This document shows, piece after piece, positions 38,014 to 48,819 of a stretch of DNA of 64,000 nt. A model generated the notes under the pieces. That model saw only the letters and a list, made by a program, of their open reading frames with translations. It searched no databases and was not told the DNA's origin. The stretch is from contig DASVPO010000031.1 in assembly GCA_036382855.1 (NCBI GenBank), positions 1-64,000 of the forward strand, given 5' to 3'. Origin of the DNA: DASVTR01 sp036382855 (GTDB lineage: Bacteria; Acidobacteriota; Blastocatellia; Pyrinomonadales; Pyrinomonadaceae). The position numbers and the translations under genes were made by a program. The first letter of the stretch is position 1. Each line of letters begins with the position of its first letter.

Positions 38014-38925
38014 GTGACTTACGACGTTTCCGGCAAGGTCGTGTTCATCACGGGCCCTGCGCGCGGCATAGGCGCAGAGACGGCGCGCGTGCTCGCGGCC
38101 CGCGGCGCTCGTCTTGCGCTCGCTGGTCTTGAGCCGGAGCGCCTGTCCGCGCTGGCAAAAGAGTTGGGCGACCATCACGCATGGTTCGAGTGTGACGTGA
38201 CTGATCAGGCGGCGCTTGACCGCGCAGTCGAAGGCACAGTAAAGGCGCTGGGAGGTATTGATGTAGTCGTCGCCAATGCGGGCATCGTTAGTTACTGCAC
38301 GGTTGCAGTCGGCCCTGCTGACGCGTTAGTGCGAACCATCGAAGTGAACCTGACAGGGGTTGTACGCACCGTTAGCTCTACGCTGCCGCATGTGACGGCT
38401 GCGCGCGGTTATTATCTGCTTGTTTCATCTGCTGCGGCGCTGGCCCCGCTGCCGGGCCTCTCGACCTACGCGGCGGCCAAGAGCGGTGTGGAGCAATTCG
38501 GCAACGTGCTGCGGCTCGAAGTCGGGCACAAGGGAGTGGGAGTGGGAGTTGCACATCCGTCCTGGATTGACACGGACATGGTGCGCGACGCGCGGCACGA
38601 TTTAGAGAGCTTCAACAAGACGCTCGCCACGCTCCCCTGGCCGTTCCGTTCAGTCACTTCCGTCAAGACTTGCGCCGCAGCCTTCGTGAAAGCGATTGAG
38701 CGGCGCAAGCGTAAAGTTTATATACCGGGAACGCTCGCACCGCTCGCTGGCCTGCGTTATCTCCTCACAAACCCGCTCTCGGAATACATCATGGGTCGCA
38801 ACGCGCGCCGCCTTGTCCCTCAAGCGGAGAGCGAAGTCGTCAAGCTCAACAGGTCGTTTGGCCGCAACAGCGTCGAGACTGAGGACGAACTAAAAACGGA
38901 AGACGCTGCGATGCGGAAACGTTAA
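38014..38925 (+). CDS. short-chain dehydrogenase/reductase
   Basis: A 303-residue SDR with TGPARGIG at about 13-20, NAGI, and the catalytic YAAAK (in STYAAAKSG). It has a longer C-terminus than classic 250-residue SDRs (a region after 240 that resembles the mymA-associated SDR group, ending with an acidic tail). GTG start with AGGAGG eight bases upstream. It follows the flavin monooxygenase in the same run, so it may interconvert the alcohol and ketone used or made by that enzyme. Confidence 0.9.
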   Translation: MTYDVSGKVVFITGPARGIGAETARVLAARGARLALAGLEPERLSALAKELGDHHAWFECDVTDQAALDRAVEGTVKALGGIDVVVANAGIVSYCTVAVGPADALVRTIEVNLTGVVRTVSSTLPHVTAARGYYLLVSSAAALAPLPGLSTYAAAKSGVEQFGNVLRLEVGHKGVGVGVAHPSWIDTDMVRDARHDLESFNKTLATLPWPFRSVTSVKTCAAAFVKAIERRKRKVYIPGTLAPLAGLRYLLTNPLSEYIMGRNARRLVPQAESEVVKLNRSFGRNSVETEDELKTEDAAMRKR

Positions 38926-39108
38926 GCATGGCAACTCGCGCTGGAGCGATTCAATCGTGCGTCATGTATAACGGATGCGAACTCGCTTGCGAGGGCAATG
39001 TCCGGCCGGTGACGGCATCGGTAGATGAACCCTTAGTCGTCAACTAAGCGAACCTGCGTTGCAGACCTTTACCATCTACGCGCTCGCTATTCATCTGCCG
39101 GGCTGCGT

Positions 39109-42100
39109 TCAGGTGCAGTTTTCGCAGCAAATCTCCGGCGCGGCTAACAGTCTGGACGTGCGCAGGATGCGATATTGGCCCAGTTGATGAGAGAGCGGAT
39201 GGATGGACTTATCCGGCGGCGGCCCGCCTAGAATATACTGGTCGTATCTGGGCATCATTTCCACAGCCAGCACGCTCAGGCCAGTGTCGCCTGCAAGATT
39301 AAACAGCGTGAGCAGGTTCGTAATCTCGCTTTCCGTCCAGTTGGCGACGCCCGTCAGAGGCGCATCAAAGTTTACGTTGATGCGGTTGGCCTTCTGTAGG
39401 GAAACGTTGGCGTCAAAGCGATGGGCCAGAAAATCTTTCACCTTAAAATCCTTCAGCGGCTCGACGTACTGGAGCATCTGTTCAGCGAGAAGGATGTTGC
39501 GATTCTGCCTGCCGTCCGCCTGTTTCACCTGCGCATAAAGCATGCACCAGATCTCGCTCTTGGGCGGTTTGCTCGTCACGTTCTTTCCGCCGAACAGGGC
39601 GACAGCATACTGTGCCGTCACGTTGATGCCTTCCGTCGTGCGGTCCACCAGACACTTGAGCGGCGGAGCAGGATGCTGTACGCCGTTAACGCGCGTCGGA
39701 TGTCCGAATCTGCCGTGCGCCGTTGACCAGATTCTATTCGAATGGCCCACGCGCAGTTCGTATGTGAAGAAGCCGAACAACTCGCCCGACTCCTCGTGGA
39801 GGCCGGGCGGCAACGGCAGCAGATAATGCACAGGAGAGAGCTTAATCATCGGCGGCTCAGGCTCGCCGTTTTCCGGCAACATCAACTGCATAGCATCTAT
39901 CCCTGCGTTGTCGTTGCCGTGGCCTTTCGTGATGACGCGGATTAACTCGGAAGGGATGGCTAAAGGCGGGTCATCCTGTTTGACGGCCGCCTGATCCAGA
40001 TTCGTGAAACTCAGCAAAGGATCGGGCGCATAGGTAAGCACGCGCGCAAAGCAATCGTCGTTCGGGTCCTGTAGAGGCTCCTCAAATTCGAACCAGAGAT
40101 AACGCTGGCGCACCGCTGTTTCCGAATAATCTTCGTTGTGCTGGTACGGCGAAAGAGCGATGCCGGCGGCGACGACCTTGAGCACCTGCGAAGGGATAGT
40201 GGTGACGGGCAACAACACGTCGCGCTTGACCAACGCCTTCTGCGTCGAAGCATTCGAGACGCCGGGGATGAAGCGCGGCGCGAGCGTGTATGTAGCGTTG
40301 ATGGTATTGGGAAAAGGATGCGCGGCGGTCGTGGGCTTGTCCAGATCCTTCTTAGGTTCGACGGCATCAATGAAGACGATGCGCGTCAGGCTGCGGTCGG
40401 GCCTGGTCGTAGCCTGTCGGCTCGCGGTCTTCTTCAACTGGACGTAACCCACTATGTTGTCTTCAGCCGTTGCGAGTTCGCCTGTAAAGAGTTTGTGACG
40501 ACGGACTTCAACGCCCGTATCGCTGAGGCCGTCCCAAGTCCAATCACGGTTGATTTCAAACGACAGCACGCAGAGCCAGTGGTTGAAGAGGTCGTCTTTT
40601 GTCGCAAAGGTGAGCGAGGAATTATCAGGCGCGAGTGTGTGACGGATGCGATTGCTGCACCCGAACTGAATGCGTTGGCCGGGCCTGCCAATCAACGTCA
40701 GTCCCTTAAAATTCACATCAAGCTGCGCTGCCAGCCTTTGCATCAAAGTGCTCTGCTGTAGCTCTTTGCCTTCGACCGTTTCGGCCACAATCGTCAATGC
40801 GTTGATGACCTGCGGCGGGTCCGGCTGAAGATAAATGGCCTGCAACTGATTGGATTCGAGGTCTTGCCGGAAGAAACTTTTCTCTTCGGTCGCATTCCGC
40901 CTGACGAAAAACTGGACAGGCTCGCCCGTTCGCTTGAACTCACCGGCAAACAGCGTCTCGCCAAAACCGAAGTAGTCTGGACTGTCTTCCTTGTCAGAAC
41001 AGACGGGCAGCAACGTGACGCGAATGTCGCGCGAGGTTGGAAGAACGAGGCGCTCGCCTTCGTCAATCTCCGTCTGCGAGATGTTCAGGTCTCCGAACGT
41101 TGAATTATTGTCGAAGTTGATGACGTTTGCGTTGCGATACTCAAGATTGAGCTCAAACGCCTCTTCAGGGTTTGCCGGAAACCTGCGGAAGGTCGTGTAG
41201 AGCGGAATAAACTCTTCCCGCTGATTGAGCGAAGCCAGATTGTCGAGCATCAGGGATTTAACTTCGACGATGACCATCATCTGGTCAACATCCGGGTCGA
41301 AGTAGCTGACCTCGCGCTGGTCCTTGATTTTCTCCTTGCCCACTTTCCCTGTGTGCAGGAAAGCCTTGTCTTCGAGCAGCTTTTGAAAAGCGTCGTTGGT
41401 ATCCATCTGCGTAAACAGCAGAGCCGGATAGCCGAGCCTTGGACGTGAAATCTCAAAGGACGTGCCCGTGTAGAACGTGACGGCGCTTGATGTAGGATTT
41501 GGTTGCAGGCCCAACGGCGTAATCTTCAATTGCTTGGGCGCGACATAACGCTTGAAGATTCTTGAAGCGCTCGTGGCCGGCGCGTCGTTGCGTTCGTCGT
41601 CGTCAACCGTAGGGCCTCCGCCTGTCAGGTCTGCGAGGCGCACGCGAAACTCATATTCCCTGCCGTACTTCAATTCACAGTTTTCAGGGAGCAAGGGTTC
41701 ATACAAGCCGCCTCGCTGCTCCGGCTTCGGCTTAATGTGCAAGTCGTGATAACTGCCGGGGTCTGCCAGCGCGCCGGATTCATCCAGCATCGCGGCCCTC
41801 ATGTCCGGCAAGACGAGCGACGGGCCATACCATTGTGTGAAATAGCTGGGCAGCCAGTAGAACGTGTCCGCGCCCGCGTCAATCTTGGTGGGATACACCT
41901 GCACGCCCGTTTCCAAACGTGTCAGGGCAGGGCTGATTGATTGACCGGCGAGGGTCAACTCTTCACGGTTGCGTATCAGGACCAGAGAATTCCATTGCTC
42001 GTCGCCTTGATTCCTGACATCAACACGGTAGGAAAAGACGCCGAGCGGGGCGTCCACACGGCGGCCCGGAGTCGCGGGGTCGGCCAACACCTGACGGTTT

Positions 42101-43110
42101 TGCCAGATGAGCAGTTGCTCGTCGTCCCATCCTAGACGGATGCCTGCATCTTTCTGCACGCGCTGGTCGTCGGGCTCCTCCTGCAAGAGGTCTGCGCTCA
42201 CGGGCTGCGTGGCATGGACAATCTTTGCAAAGCCGTCGTCGTAATCCGCCGCCTCGATTTTGAGCGTATCAAAGTCGCCGTTGGGTTGAGCCGGGCCGGG
42301 AACTACCGGGAAGAGCAGCGCCGCGAAGAGTTGTCTCTCTTCTTCGATGGGCGGGATGCGCGCCGCGTAGAGCTTCAGATGCGTGTCAGGAATCGTAATA
42401 TCGAATTCATTCAAAGGTGAAGTCAGGTTGAAGTAGACCCAGCCGCCGTCCCGAAAATAATCATCACCCGGCAGGGTTACCGTCAGGTTGTGCATGAGGC
42501 CGATGCGTTTCAACAGCAAGGGCTGGCGCAGGCAGAAGGCTATGACACGACCCCACGTGATCTCATCAGGCGACTGCTTGAAGTGCTTGTCATACTTCGG
42601 ACGCTTGACGGCACAGTGGTAACTGTCGTCTGTTTTGGCAAACTCTGTGCGCGGCACTGTGAAATTGAAAGCCTGCCTGTAAGACTTTGGCAGATACTTG
42701 CGCAGGCCGTCGCTGTTGGCCCAAGGAGCGCCTGCGCCCGTAGTCGTTGCCGACCCGGAATTGACGAGCTTGAATTGCGCAGCGAGTCCTTCATAGAGCG
42801 CCGGGAGGTTGTCAGGAAAGCTGAGTCCTGTGGAAAACGTGTCAACCATCGCGCCTTCGCTATTCAGCGCGGCGAGACTGGAAAACGGGTAGGTGCTCAG
42901 CCCTTTAATAGCCTTTACTTCGAGCCCCAGGTTGGCCGAGATGAACTTCGGCAACATAACCGTGTTGCCCGGATTCAACTGGCTATCGAAGGAGGTCTGC
43001 ACATTCAGCAAGAGCTGCGTCGGCAGCAGCAAGGCATTAAGCTCCAACTGGTCGCCCTTGATGCGCTGCGGAAAACAGAGGATTCTTAGTTTTTCAGTAG
43101 AGAGTGCCAT
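39109..43110 (-). CDS. giant protein of unrecognised family (second of pair)
   Basis: From the ATG at 43110 (MALSTEKLRI) the protein is 1333 residues. No signal peptide, transmembrane helix or catalytic motif is recognised. It is beta-rich in appearance, with many short alternating hydrophobic stretches, and has fibronectin-III-like text such as LKYGREYEFRVRLADLTGGG near the middle. The C-terminus ends in a cysteine-rich EICCENCT. It starts 32 bp after the stop of the 1806-residue gene and is probably co-transcribed and functionally linked with it. No phage tail or secretion genes flank the pair. Function unknown. Confidence 0.85.
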   Translation of the reverse strand: MALSTEKLRILCFPQRIKGDQLELNALLLPTQLLLNVQTSFDSQLNPGNTVMLPKFISANLGLEVKAIKGLSTYPFSSLAALNSEGAMVDTFSTGLSFPDNLPALYEGLAAQFKLVNSGSATTTGAGAPWANSDGLRKYLPKSYRQAFNFTVPRTEFAKTDDSYHCAVKRPKYDKHFKQSPDEITWGRVIAFCLRQPLLLKRIGLMHNLTVTLPGDDYFRDGGWVYFNLTSPLNEFDITIPDTHLKLYAARIPPIEEERQLFAALLFPVVPGPAQPNGDFDTLKIEAADYDDGFAKIVHATQPVSADLLQEEPDDQRVQKDAGIRLGWDDEQLLIWQNRQVLADPATPGRRVDAPLGVFSYRVDVRNQGDEQWNSLVLIRNREELTLAGQSISPALTRLETGVQVYPTKIDAGADTFYWLPSYFTQWYGPSLVLPDMRAAMLDESGALADPGSYHDLHIKPKPEQRGGLYEPLLPENCELKYGREYEFRVRLADLTGGGPTVDDDERNDAPATSASRIFKRYVAPKQLKITPLGLQPNPTSSAVTFYTGTSFEISRPRLGYPALLFTQMDTNDAFQKLLEDKAFLHTGKVGKEKIKDQREVSYFDPDVDQMMVIVEVKSLMLDNLASLNQREEFIPLYTTFRRFPANPEEAFELNLEYRNANVINFDNNSTFGDLNISQTEIDEGERLVLPTSRDIRVTLLPVCSDKEDSPDYFGFGETLFAGEFKRTGEPVQFFVRRNATEEKSFFRQDLESNQLQAIYLQPDPPQVINALTIVAETVEGKELQQSTLMQRLAAQLDVNFKGLTLIGRPGQRIQFGCSNRIRHTLAPDNSSLTFATKDDLFNHWLCVLSFEINRDWTWDGLSDTGVEVRRHKLFTGELATAEDNIVGYVQLKKTASRQATTRPDRSLTRIVFIDAVEPKKDLDKPTTAAHPFPNTINATYTLAPRFIPGVSNASTQKALVKRDVLLPVTTIPSQVLKVVAAGIALSPYQHNEDYSETAVRQRYLWFEFEEPLQDPNDDCFARVLTYAPDPLLSFTNLDQAAVKQDDPPLAIPSELIRVITKGHGNDNAGIDAMQLMLPENGEPEPPMIKLSPVHYLLPLPPGLHEESGELFGFFTYELRVGHSNRIWSTAHGRFGHPTRVNGVQHPAPPLKCLVDRTTEGINVTAQYAVALFGGKNVTSKPPKSEIWCMLYAQVKQADGRQNRNILLAEQMLQYVEPLKDFKVKDFLAHRFDANVSLQKANRINVNFDAPLTGVANWTESEITNLLTLFNLAGDTGLSVLAVEMMPRYDQYILGGPPPDKSIHPLSHQLGQYRILRTSRLLAAPEICCENCT

Positions 43111-43142
43111 GATGATGTCTCGTTTCGGGCAGTGGAATACAG

Positions 43143-46100
43143 TTAAGAGATTTGGCGCGTCTCCTGCCATGAGTCTGAAAACTCAATATCAATGACCCAG
43201 AGAATCGTGATGTCTATGGAGAAAGAGACCTGCGCGATGCAGTCTGTGCGGTCATTGGCGAAGTCACGGTGAACGGTTCCGCCCGCTTCAATCTGTATGC
43301 AGACGGCGACGAGTCCGCCGCAGATTTCCGCCGAGCCGCGGAAGAGCATCATCGCTCCAACGTCGAGCGCGGAGGTGCTCAGGCCGATGATGATCTCTAC
43401 CATGTAGAGCACGGAGGCGTTGCCAACCACGGGCAGCCCGACCACTATTTCGACCCCAAAGCCGAACTTCATGTGCAGCGAGATGCCTGCTTTCGTATCG
43501 GCAGCAATTCCGAGCGTGACTTGGCCCACGGCATAGACGCTCGCGGCTGCCAGCGTAAAGCACATCACCTGCAATCCGCCGTGAAACTCGACGAACGCCC
43601 CGCAGGCTGGAACCAACTGTTTCAAGTCTGACGGGATAGCCAAGACCTGATTGAAATAGAAACCGACGCGCAGGCCAGCTTCCAGCTTCAAAGGCGGATT
43701 CGGATTGAGCGTTAGTTGTTCGGGCGAAGGAAACTTGATGACCGGGATCTCTTTCGAGCAACTGAATTTATATTCCCAGTTGTCGGGCGAATTGCTCATG
43801 CCAACATACATGCCACGGTCGAAGTCGTCGCCGGTCAGCATCGCAAGGATTGCCAGAATCTCGACGATGGGCCTGAGCACATCACCGAATTGCAACTCTG
43901 GCACGTCATACTTAGGGTTAAGCCCGCTCGACGCGTTGAAGTTGCCATCCACCCACATCAATTCTTTGAACGCGCCGTTGTCCTCTCCGAGGTCAACGAC
44001 AACGCGAATGTTAGAGAGAGCCGCCTTCCACTTCTCTGCAAGGGATGCAGCCGAATCAATCCCCAGTTTCAGGTTGCCGCTCGCATTGCTCGTGCTTTTA
44101 TACTGAGCGTAAATCTTGATGATGTCTTTCTCGTAGATGAACGGATACTCGTAGTCTGCCGGAAGCAAAGCGCCGAGATCTATATTTCTCTCTGCCATCT
44201 TCATCAGACCCTCGCCTAAGATTTCGACCTCTTTCTCGGCATTGGTGAGCGCCGTGGCGTTGACGAGGTTCGGAAACACGCCCTTGGAATTCAGCAGCTT
44301 GTAGGCATCGGCAAAGTAGGTGTTGGCGCTCTTGAGCTTCGCTTGGCCCGGCGTAAACTGCGGAATGTCGAAGAGTAGTTTCTGTGTGCCCGTGGATTGC
44401 AGCACGCCGAAATTCGTCTTCGACGCCGTTTCCTGAACGACATCGGAAGGGTTGGCAATCTTGTAGTTGGCGCTGTTGTTGGGCTTGATGAGCGGAACGC
44501 TCTGTCCTTCTTCGACAGGCTTGACATCGCCCGTCTCAGTCAGTTGTTTCACAACAGACCATGAACCGTCTTGCGGCAGAATCAACGAACCGCGTGCCGC
44601 CGTCACAAAGATACTCTTGTTAGCAGCATCTTTCGCGGGATTAACATCCACGCGCGACAGGCGCATCCGCTGCCTGGAGTTGGCGATGTTAACGATGCAA
44701 TCAACAGGCCCGCCGAGCGAGCCGTTCTGGAATTTGAGCAACTCGGCGAAGACGCTCGACGGCACAAGGATGGCGGGAGGCGATAGCTGCACGTAGCCCA
44801 GCATCTTCCTCGACTGGACTTTGAAATCACCATAAACGGGATCTTTCTCGCCGCCGCTGACAACATTGTCAAGATGCACGTCCGTATCGAAGACGACTGC
44901 CTGCATCTCGACATTCAAAGTGTCGTTCAAACTGGTGACTTGCTTGTTCACCATTTGCCACTGCGCAGGCGTCATTCCCAATATCTGAGGAGGAAGGTCC
45001 GGGTCGTTCACCTTAAACGACGAGGTGAACATTCCGCCGTCTGGATAATCCCGTATCTCGCGCACGTTGGAGACGCCCTTCACCGGCTGCTTGTGGAAGG
45101 TGTAAGGATTGGGGACAGGAAGCTCAGGCGGTGGAGGGTCTGCGTCGAAGTTGACCTTGTAACTGAAATCATAAAAGCCGTCGCTCTCCGCCTTCCATCC
45201 TGAATCGGAGCGATAGACATAGCCGTTTGGCGAACGCATCAGCGTGATGGTGCGAACGACGTGAACGCCGAAAGGGTACAGGATGCTGCGTACCTGTATC
45301 ACCTCGTGCGCGGTGCGTCCGACCAGCACGTCGAATTTCGCCTGGCTGACTTCAGCTATCGCTGCATCTCCGTCGAGCCAGTTGCTAAAGATTGAAGCGC
45401 CGTAGCCGGAGATCTCCATCTTCTCCAGCGGGACTTTAGGCTTACTGCCCGAAGGGGTGAATTCGCCGTTGAAAATTTTCTTGACCGTCTTGCCCAGAGT
45501 GCTGCCCGGAAGAGGGATGCCGTAAAGAAACCACTTGATGTTGTCCAACTGAACTGTCCAGCCCTCAAACGAGGGTCGCTTGGCCGTTGAAGAGACAGCC
45601 GGAGCGAGCGCTTTAATCTGTAGGCCGCCACGAAGGTTGTCGAACTGCGGGCGGTTGAAGCTAAGCTGCGCATTCTTGTCCGGCGGATTATTTAACTTGC
45701 GGTTGAAATCGGCCTGAGCAATCAAGGCGAAAGGCAGCGTGAAGAAAGAGCGCAACTGTCTGGGCGTATGGCGGTCCTGAAACTCTTGCAGAAAATGTTT
45801 GGTGACGGGCAGTGGCGCAATCGGAACAAGGTAAGGGCTTTCGGAAAGGATATAGGTTGGGATGCCGTCGTTATCATAGACCAGCAGGCCGGGCATCACC
45901 GTCACCAGATCGTCGAAAGCAGGAGAGCCTTCTATCGCAAGCGGAATGTTCACGACAGGCTCCCATGAGATTTGCGGCAGCGTGACGGCGCGAAGGTTTT
46001 GAGCCGTGCACACAACGTCCATGTTGAGAATCTGTAGTTGCATCGCGGAAGCGCCACCGGGCGTCGTGCCCGCGAAAGCATTCTCGCCGCGAATGTTCGT

Positions 46101-48563
46101 TTCACCGCGCGGGTCGCGCTCAACACAAAATCTAGTCCCCAGACTAACGCCCATCTGGTCGGCGTTGCTCGATACGTCGAGCAGCATAAACATGTCGCGT
46201 GGAAGCGGAATGTTCACGTCGCCTCTGGGAGGTACAGTTCCGGCCATTGATGCTGCCGCAGTTCTAGCGCTGCGGTCGGGAGACTCACCGATAATCGAAG
46301 GACTTTCACCTGCGAAACCTCTTTCAGCATGATCGAGAGCAGTCGTCAGCGTTTGGTCTATCCGGGCCGTCTTGTCCGTGAGATAGCCCATTAAAGGGTT
46401 ATCTTGCAGGTCGCCGATTAGCGATTGGAGTTCATCTGAATTGGCGGCCCGGCTCATACGTTCGCGCAATGACACGTCGACGGTTGAGCGCTCAGGGAAG
46501 CTTGTCTTGACGGATTGTTCCGCGGTCAGCATCGGAACTGAAAACCTGTCGCTCGTGAGGTCGCCAGCAAGGTCGCGATTGAACGTGAGCACGCCGGTTC
46601 TGAAGTCTAGCTGTGTCCTTGTTTGTTCATCTTCGCGTGAGAGCCGGAAATCGGTTTTGAAACCTGTGTCAGGCGGAGGAATCGCGGAGGGGTCTAAGGG
46701 AGCGAATCTAAAGTAAATGTAGGCTAGATTATTAAGGTCGTCGCCCTGCTCGGCCTCCCTCTCGTGCACGCCTACGTTGTCGTTCCATTTGACGAAGCCC
46801 GCGAGCGCCATGCCAGTATTGCCCGCCGCCTGGCCCGCCCTGCCCCGCAGCAGGGCCGTGTAGTTGGCGACATACGGGTCAGGCAATGTCGGCACATAAA
46901 GGTAGACGCCGAACATCAAGGCGAGAGCGCCATCGGTGATGTATTTGTCGTGCTCCAGATCGCCGTAGAGGAAGAGGCTGTAGGGACGTGTGACGCTGAA
47001 GAGCGCGTTGCGCAGAATGACGGAGTGAAGCTTAAAGGCGTCGGGCTTACTGAAGTTGCCGTCAAACAACAGGTCGTTATCAAACAGCAGGGCGCGGAAA
47101 CGCGTTCCGTGCTGCATGATTCCCGCAAACGCGATTGACGATTCAATCCTGAAGGGCGCAGCGTTGGCATCCACAGGCCGGTCGAGCAATGCCTTGTGCT
47201 TGCAGAAGAAGAAGACGGCTTCGCTGTTCTTTGTCGAAGAGATGAAGATGAATGGAAACGCTTTGCCGAAGCCGAGCGTAATCTCCGAATGATGCGGACG
47301 CTCCTTGTCATTGCGCCACAAGAGCCATCGCTGTTTGCCGTAAATGTTTCTGGCGAAAAAGTCAACGACCGTTATTTGTCCCGGCTCGTTGATAATCGCA
47401 GGGAGTGTGAGGTCTGTGCTCTTGCCCTGCAAGCCCATCCAGTTTGCGTTGATGCCCTTCTCCAGGCCGATGCAGAGAGCGCCCGTTCCGGCCGCCGCAC
47501 CTAGTTGCGACGGATTAACTTTCGCCGCCGGGAGCAGCCAACCACTGTTGCTGCCAATCTTCGCGCCGTCGCCAGCGAAATTGCAGAGTCCTGATTCGGA
47601 TAAGCGGATTTGAAAAGTATCGGACGGATTATTGTTAGCCGTCACGGAGTACGGAACGAGTATCTGGCTGATTGGTGCTATCCACTGCGCAGGTTTCTTA
47701 ATGAAGCGAAACTGCGTTTCGCAGCCGAAGGTCGTGCAGGATGCTTCGCCTGCGGAAAAACTGCTGCTCGCCGCACTGAAAACAAGGTCAACCGTCTCCG
47801 GCAAGCGGAGGCTGGCTTCGCGTGCATCAGCGCCCGCTTTTCCCGTAGACGGGTTGACCGCGTTCTGTTCCAAGTCAAGATGAAGCGTCGCTTTGACGCC
47901 GGGGTTGATGTAAATCTTCCCTTCATGCACGACGGAGTTTGCCGAAAGCTCAAGCGAGCCGCCCTGGACTTTCAAGCCTGTAAAGTAGTCGTTCAACTGC
48001 GAAGTTTGCGCAATCAGGTTGGAAGCAATCCAAACGCTGCCCCGCTGGATTTTGTAGCTCTTACGCGCTGTCATCGTGCCCCAGACGGGAATCAGCAGCG
48101 CAGGCGAAGAGATGCCTGTGATGTAGACGCTAACGAGTTGGATAGGTTGATAGAAATCGAACCAGACATAAACGCCATACTCGTCAACGAACGGGCCGTA
48201 GGATTCGGACACGGCCATGCCCGTTCCCCATTCCGGGACAGAGTTGCCCAGCAGATTACTCTGGAAAGCGGTCTCGCGCCGGAAGACGCGTGCCGCCGGT
48301 TTCGCACGTCGCCCTGCCCGCCGCGAATCCTCAAACAAACCTGACAGGTGACCGAACCGCTCTGCCGGTTCCGCTGCGCCTTCTATCTCCTGTGCAACTT
48401 CGTGATGAAGGCGATTGCCGGAGACTGTAAACTCTGAATCCTGTATCAGTTGTTCTGCGAGATGTCGCTGTAGCTCACGCAGTTCATCATTGCTTGTTCC
48501 CGGAGCAGGTTTCAGCTTGCCAGTAAACTGCTGAAGCTTACTTAGAATCAGTGGTCTGTTCAT
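43143..48563 (-). CDS. giant protein of unrecognised family (first of pair)
   Basis: An 1806-residue protein, the largest in the window, with no signal peptide. The N-terminal 100 residues are helical and charged; the rest alternates polar/hydrophobic segments suggesting large beta-sandwich or beta-solenoid regions. The last 200 residues are unusual: Gly/Ala/Val-rich repeats of about 20 residues (for example HMKFGFGVEIVVGLPVVGN, then YMVEIIIGLS) that look like a membrane-active or amyloid-like beta sheet. The short hydrophobic runs are too broken for ordinary helices. The pair has no recognisable neighbours. I do not assign a function. Confidence 0.88.
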   Translation of the reverse strand: MNRPLILSKLQQFTGKLKPAPGTSNDELRELQRHLAEQLIQDSEFTVSGNRLHHEVAQEIEGAAEPAERFGHLSGLFEDSRRAGRRAKPAARVFRRETAFQSNLLGNSVPEWGTGMAVSESYGPFVDEYGVYVWFDFYQPIQLVSVYITGISSPALLIPVWGTMTARKSYKIQRGSVWIASNLIAQTSQLNDYFTGLKVQGGSLELSANSVVHEGKIYINPGVKATLHLDLEQNAVNPSTGKAGADAREASLRLPETVDLVFSAASSSFSAGEASCTTFGCETQFRFIKKPAQWIAPISQILVPYSVTANNNPSDTFQIRLSESGLCNFAGDGAKIGSNSGWLLPAAKVNPSQLGAAAGTGALCIGLEKGINANWMGLQGKSTDLTLPAIINEPGQITVVDFFARNIYGKQRWLLWRNDKERPHHSEITLGFGKAFPFIFISSTKNSEAVFFFCKHKALLDRPVDANAAPFRIESSIAFAGIMQHGTRFRALLFDNDLLFDGNFSKPDAFKLHSVILRNALFSVTRPYSLFLYGDLEHDKYITDGALALMFGVYLYVPTLPDPYVANYTALLRGRAGQAAGNTGMALAGFVKWNDNVGVHEREAEQGDDLNNLAYIYFRFAPLDPSAIPPPDTGFKTDFRLSREDEQTRTQLDFRTGVLTFNRDLAGDLTSDRFSVPMLTAEQSVKTSFPERSTVDVSLRERMSRAANSDELQSLIGDLQDNPLMGYLTDKTARIDQTLTTALDHAERGFAGESPSIIGESPDRSARTAAASMAGTVPPRGDVNIPLPRDMFMLLDVSSNADQMGVSLGTRFCVERDPRGETNIRGENAFAGTTPGGASAMQLQILNMDVVCTAQNLRAVTLPQISWEPVVNIPLAIEGSPAFDDLVTVMPGLLVYDNDGIPTYILSESPYLVPIAPLPVTKHFLQEFQDRHTPRQLRSFFTLPFALIAQADFNRKLNNPPDKNAQLSFNRPQFDNLRGGLQIKALAPAVSSTAKRPSFEGWTVQLDNIKWFLYGIPLPGSTLGKTVKKIFNGEFTPSGSKPKVPLEKMEISGYGASIFSNWLDGDAAIAEVSQAKFDVLVGRTAHEVIQVRSILYPFGVHVVRTITLMRSPNGYVYRSDSGWKAESDGFYDFSYKVNFDADPPPPELPVPNPYTFHKQPVKGVSNVREIRDYPDGGMFTSSFKVNDPDLPPQILGMTPAQWQMVNKQVTSLNDTLNVEMQAVVFDTDVHLDNVVSGGEKDPVYGDFKVQSRKMLGYVQLSPPAILVPSSVFAELLKFQNGSLGGPVDCIVNIANSRQRMRLSRVDVNPAKDAANKSIFVTAARGSLILPQDGSWSVVKQLTETGDVKPVEEGQSVPLIKPNNSANYKIANPSDVVQETASKTNFGVLQSTGTQKLLFDIPQFTPGQAKLKSANTYFADAYKLLNSKGVFPNLVNATALTNAEKEVEILGEGLMKMAERNIDLGALLPADYEYPFIYEKDIIKIYAQYKSTSNASGNLKLGIDSAASLAEKWKAALSNIRVVVDLGEDNGAFKELMWVDGNFNASSGLNPKYDVPELQFGDVLRPIVEILAILAMLTGDDFDRGMYVGMSNSPDNWEYKFSCSKEIPVIKFPSPEQLTLNPNPPLKLEAGLRVGFYFNQVLAIPSDLKQLVPACGAFVEFHGGLQVMCFTLAAASVYAVGQVTLGIAADTKAGISLHMKFGFGVEIVVGLPVVGNASVLYMVEIIIGLSTSALDVGAMMLFRGSAEICGGLVAVCIQIEAGGTVHRDFANDRTDCIAQVSFSIDITILWVIDIEFSDSWQETRQIS

Positions 48564-48819
48564 AAGACACTCTCTCAGGTCGGGCGAATCAATTTAGTTG
48601 TTAAGGAGTTAACTTTCCGGCGTCGGGTTGGAGTCGCGTCCTCCAGCGTGTCTGGTAAAGCGATGGCTAAGCGCCTGAATCAAACCAGCAGGCGCGCATT
48701 ATCGGGCCGACAGGCGTGAGAACTACAGACCCTTATGCTCGAAGGCGAATGATTGTTGTGGGAGGAGCTAAGAACCGGGGCTGAACTCCCCAAAGCCATC
48801 ATTTGTAGGAAACGCGCAG

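Noticed and set aside
38928..39047. A 39-codon plus-strand ORF after the SDR gene
   Set aside because: No family similarity, no ribosome site, and placed between convergent genes; likely chance.
39109..48563. Giant pair as phage tail or contractile injection genes
   Set aside because: No baseplate, sheath, tube or lysis gene nearby and no recognised tail motif.
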